DNA of 18,240 nt from QHXQ01 sp036389375 (GTDB taxonomy: Bacteria > Acidobacteriota > Blastocatellia > Pyrinomonadales > Pyrinomonadaceae). Positions 16,591 to 18,240 of the stretch are shown here, one piece after another; position 1 is the first letter of the stretch, and every line of letters begins with the position of its first letter. The translations under genes and the position numbers were made by a program. Below the pieces are notes generated by a model. It had not been told where the DNA came from and did no database searches. It saw only the letters and a list, made by a program, of their open reading frames with translations. The stretch is from NCBI GenBank assembly GCA_036389375.1, contig DASVQA010000215.1:1-18240 (forward strand), in the 5' to 3' direction.

Positions 16591-16619
16591 GCGCGGGCGC
16601 AGCAAGCAAGCGTCCGCGC
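16591..16619 (+). other. GC-rich hairpin just before the receptor terminator
   Basis: GCGCGGGCG (16591-16599) pairs with CGTCCGCGC (16611-16619), with one G-U pair and an 11-base loop. There is no T-run after it. It lies between the receptor stop (16573) and the main terminator, so the transcript would end in two tandem hairpins. Confidence 0.5.
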
Positions 16620-16631
16620 CTTAAACCAAAG

Positions 16632-16686
16632 AAGACCGAAGCCCTGCGCCGCAATCACACGTCCGGCGCAGGGCTTCGGTCTTTTT
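16632..16686. terminator. Intrinsic terminator with a perfect 20-bp stem
   Basis: Bases 16632-16651 pair without mismatch with 16664-16683 around a 12-base loop, and a five-T run spans 16682-16686. It serves the receptor ending at 16573. It also lies beyond the stop of the converging TPR gene at 16719, where the minus-strand T-tract is weaker (CTTTGGTTT), so it is better for the plus strand. Confidence 0.92.
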
Positions 16687-16718
16687 GTCGTAGGTTCGCG
16701 CGCCCTTGCGCCTTCGCT

Positions 16719-17909
16719 TCAGGGCTTCTGCCCGTTGACCCGCGCTTCAAAATCTTTGCGTGCGCGTGCGCTCGCGGCCCGCGCGGACGCAAAGGCGCGC
16801 TCGGCGTCCGTGCGCTTTCCTGCCGCCATGTAGGCGCGACCCAGCAGCGCGTGTGCATCGGCCCAATCGGGGCTGAGTTTCACCGCGCGCTCCAACACTT
16901 CGACGGCGCGCGCCGGCTCGTGCTGTTTAAGCAGCGTCTGCCCCAGCGCGGTGAGCGCGAGATAAAAGTCGGGCGCTGCTTCGACGACGCGCGCCAGCAA
17001 CGCGGCTGCTTCCGCCAGCCGGTTCTGGCGCAGGTAGATGAGACCGAGATGATAACGGGCGAGCACCATGTCCGGGTTGATGCCAAGCTCGCGGGCAAAT
17101 TCCGTCGCCGCCGCGTCTGGCTCGCCGCGCTTCAGGAGCGCCGCCCCGAGCGCGTAGTGCGCTTCCGGTAGCGCAGGATCAAGTTCGACCGCGCGGCGAA
17201 ACTCTGTGAGCGCCGGTTCGGAATCGCTCACGTCGTCGAGCGCCTCGCCGTAGCGCAGATGCGCACGCGCCGACTCAGGCGCAACTTGCACGAGCCGGCC
17301 CAGCCGCTCGGCCGCCTGCCGGTACTGCTTCAGCCGCAGGTAGCATTCGCCGAGCGCGAGCAGCGTGGCTTTGTCCGCCTCGTTGCGTGCGCGCAGCCAC
17401 TCGAACTGTTCGGCAGCGGCGGCAAACTGCTCACGCGCGACGAATGACAGCGCCAGCAGTTGCCGCGCCTGCGCGTTCGTCTCGTCCAGCGTAACGGTGC
17501 GTGTGAGCGCCGCGCCGGCCTCGGTGTAACGACCGGCGCGAAAGAAGGTGATGCCGAGATTGAGATGCGCGGCCGTTAGTTGCGGCGCAAGCTCGGCGGC
17601 GCGTTGAAACGCCGCGATAGCCTGCTCCGTTTGCAGCAGGCGGTTGTACGTCACGCCGAGATTGACCAGCAACTCGGCGCAACGCGGCGCATGTTCGAGC
17701 GCCGCCTGATAGCTCGCGAGCGCGCCCGGCCAATCGGCACGCGCTTCGGCCGCGGCCGCCGTCGAGAATTGCTGCTCGGCCCCGGCGCAGGTTTGCGGCA
17801 GCGCCTGCTGCGCGCGCACGACGGCCGTCGCCAGTAAAAACAGCCCGCCGAGCGGCGCGAGGCGGCGCAAGCGGGTCACAAACCTTGCTCTGTTAGACGA
17901 ACTGATCAT
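16719..17909 (-). CDS. Exported tetratricopeptide-repeat (TPR) protein
   Basis: This 396-residue protein has a basic N-terminus and a hydrophobic segment (about 17-33) ending VVRA-QQ, so it is exported or anchored in the periplasm. About ten consecutive 34-residue TPR units fill residues 42-380, each with the helix pattern LG-Y---G-Y-EA---F--A--L-P. No catalytic domain is attached. TPR solenoids bind partner proteins or peptides, and the partner is not evident here. The final 20 residues are Ala/Arg-rich and may form an extra helix. The ATG at 17909 is the only Met in the N-terminal region and is needed for the signal segment, although no clear ribosome binding site precedes it. The gene converges on the receptor terminator and diverges from a possible amidohydrolase gene. 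Two cysteines (41, and 75 or so) in the first unit could form a disulfide. Confidence 0.88.
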   Translation of the reverse strand: MISSSNRARFVTRLRRLAPLGGLFLLATAVVRAQQALPQTCAGAEQQFSTAAAAEARADWPGALASYQAALEHAPRCAELLVNLGVTYNRLLQTEQAIAAFQRAAELAPQLTAAHLNLGITFFRAGRYTEAGAALTRTVTLDETNAQARQLLALSFVAREQFAAAAEQFEWLRARNEADKATLLALGECYLRLKQYRQAAERLGRLVQVAPESARAHLRYGEALDDVSDSEPALTEFRRAVELDPALPEAHYALGAALLKRGEPDAAATEFARELGINPDMVLARYHLGLIYLRQNRLAEAAALLARVVEAAPDFYLALTALGQTLLKQHEPARAVEVLERAVKLSPDWADAHALLGRAYMAAGKRTDAERAFASARAASARARKDFEARVNGQKP

Positions 17910-17947
17910 TTACGATGCAGCGCGACAGGCGCTCGCGGACGCACGGC

Positions 17948-17977
17948 ATCATAGAAGACCGCGACTTGATCGGCCAA
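17948..17977 (-). promoter_or_regulatory. Predicted promoter for the TPR gene
   Basis: On the minus strand, TTGGCC (plus 17972-17977) and TATGAT (plus 17948-17953) are separated by 18 bases. The leader would be about 30 bases. It overlaps the divergent promoter described at 17966-17994. Confidence 0.55.
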
Positions 17978-17994
17978 GAAGCGAATCATACGAT
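17966..17994 (+). promoter_or_regulatory. Predicted promoter for the partial plus-strand gene at the right edge
   Basis: TTGATC (17966-17971) and TACGAT (17989-17994) are separated by 17 bases. Transcription would start near 18001, about 70 bases before ATG 18070. Its -35 directly abuts the -35 of the minus-strand promoter and lies within that promoter's spacer. Confidence 0.5.
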
Positions 17995-18069
17995 AAGCGC
18001 CGCATGCGCTAAGTCGCAGCGACCAACAAGCGCACAGTCGCTCGACGGCGCGCAAGCGAAGCAGAGGCT

Positions 18070-18240
18070 ATGACAGATAACAGTAACGAAAGCCGCGCCC
18101 TCATGCTGCGCGGCGCAGTCAGCGCGGGTCTGGATAGCGAGACGACGCAGACGCTCTGGCTTGAGCGCGGGCACATCGCGCGCATCTACGCGCCCGGCGC
18201 GAGCGTCCCCGCGCACGCCGCCGAAGTGTTCGACCTCGAC
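18070..18240 (+). CDS. Partial gene, probable amidohydrolase-superfamily N-terminus
   Basis: An open frame of 57 codons runs from ATG 18070 to the window edge without a stop. The pattern LRGAVSAG...TLWLERGHIARIYAPG followed by EVFDLD resembles the small N-terminal beta-sandwich of amidohydrolases (imidazolonepropionase, dihydroorotase and deaminase type), where the next residues usually lead to PG(F/L)IDxHxH. That metal-binding motif would lie beyond the edge, so the family is inferred from this short lead-in only. The upstream ribosome binding site is modest (CAGAGG, 18062-18067). The gene is divergent from the TPR gene. Confidence 0.6.
   Translation, partial: MTDNSNESRALMLRGAVSAGLDSETTQTLWLERGHIARIYAPGASVPAHAAEVFDLD

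Overview
The window looks like a chromosomal segment of a GC-rich, didermal bacterium, most plausibly an acidobacterium. The main reason is a divergent pair of very large Oar-like outer-membrane receptors (signal peptide, carboxypeptidase-regulatory-like domain, plug, long beta-barrel, no SusD partner), an architecture very common in Acidobacteriota. The phylum call is inference. No rRNA, tRNA, CRISPR array, transposase or phage gene was seen.

Left part (1-1337): a UmuD-like self-cleaving SOS protein is followed 18 bases later by a HAD-superfamily hydrolase, probably one transcript from a promoter at about 39-68. No umuC partner lies beside umuD in this window.

Central operon (1493-8441): four same-strand genes with gaps of 14, 14 and 45 bases. 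They encode a sodium:solute symporter, a secreted NagZ-type GH3 beta-N-acetylglucosaminidase, a secreted two-domain protein joining an AmiE-like serine hydrolase (beta-lactamase fold) to a NamZ (GH171, formerly DUF1343) exo-beta-N-acetylmuramidase, and a secreted S1/P1-type zinc nuclease. The first three form a plausible exported peptidoglycan-scavenging pathway. NagZ would remove GlcNAc, the fused amidase would strip the peptide from MurNAc, NamZ would release MurNAc, and the symporter would import a product. The nuclease adds nucleic-acid digestion, as expected for a cell that feeds on debris of other cells. The operon ends at a strong 14-bp-stem hairpin (8464-8495) that can serve both strands.

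Receptor block (8523-16573): the two Oar-like receptors are transcribed divergently from a 686-base non-coding region. That region holds a good promoter for each strand, long leaders and a 10-bp palindrome. The right-hand receptor ends at a 20-bp-stem terminator.

Right end (16719-18240): an exported protein of ten TPR units lies on the minus strand, convergent with the second receptor. A partial gene on the plus strand, probably an amidohydrolase, runs off the edge. These two divergent genes appear to use physically overlapping promoters whose -35 hexamers abut (17948-17994).
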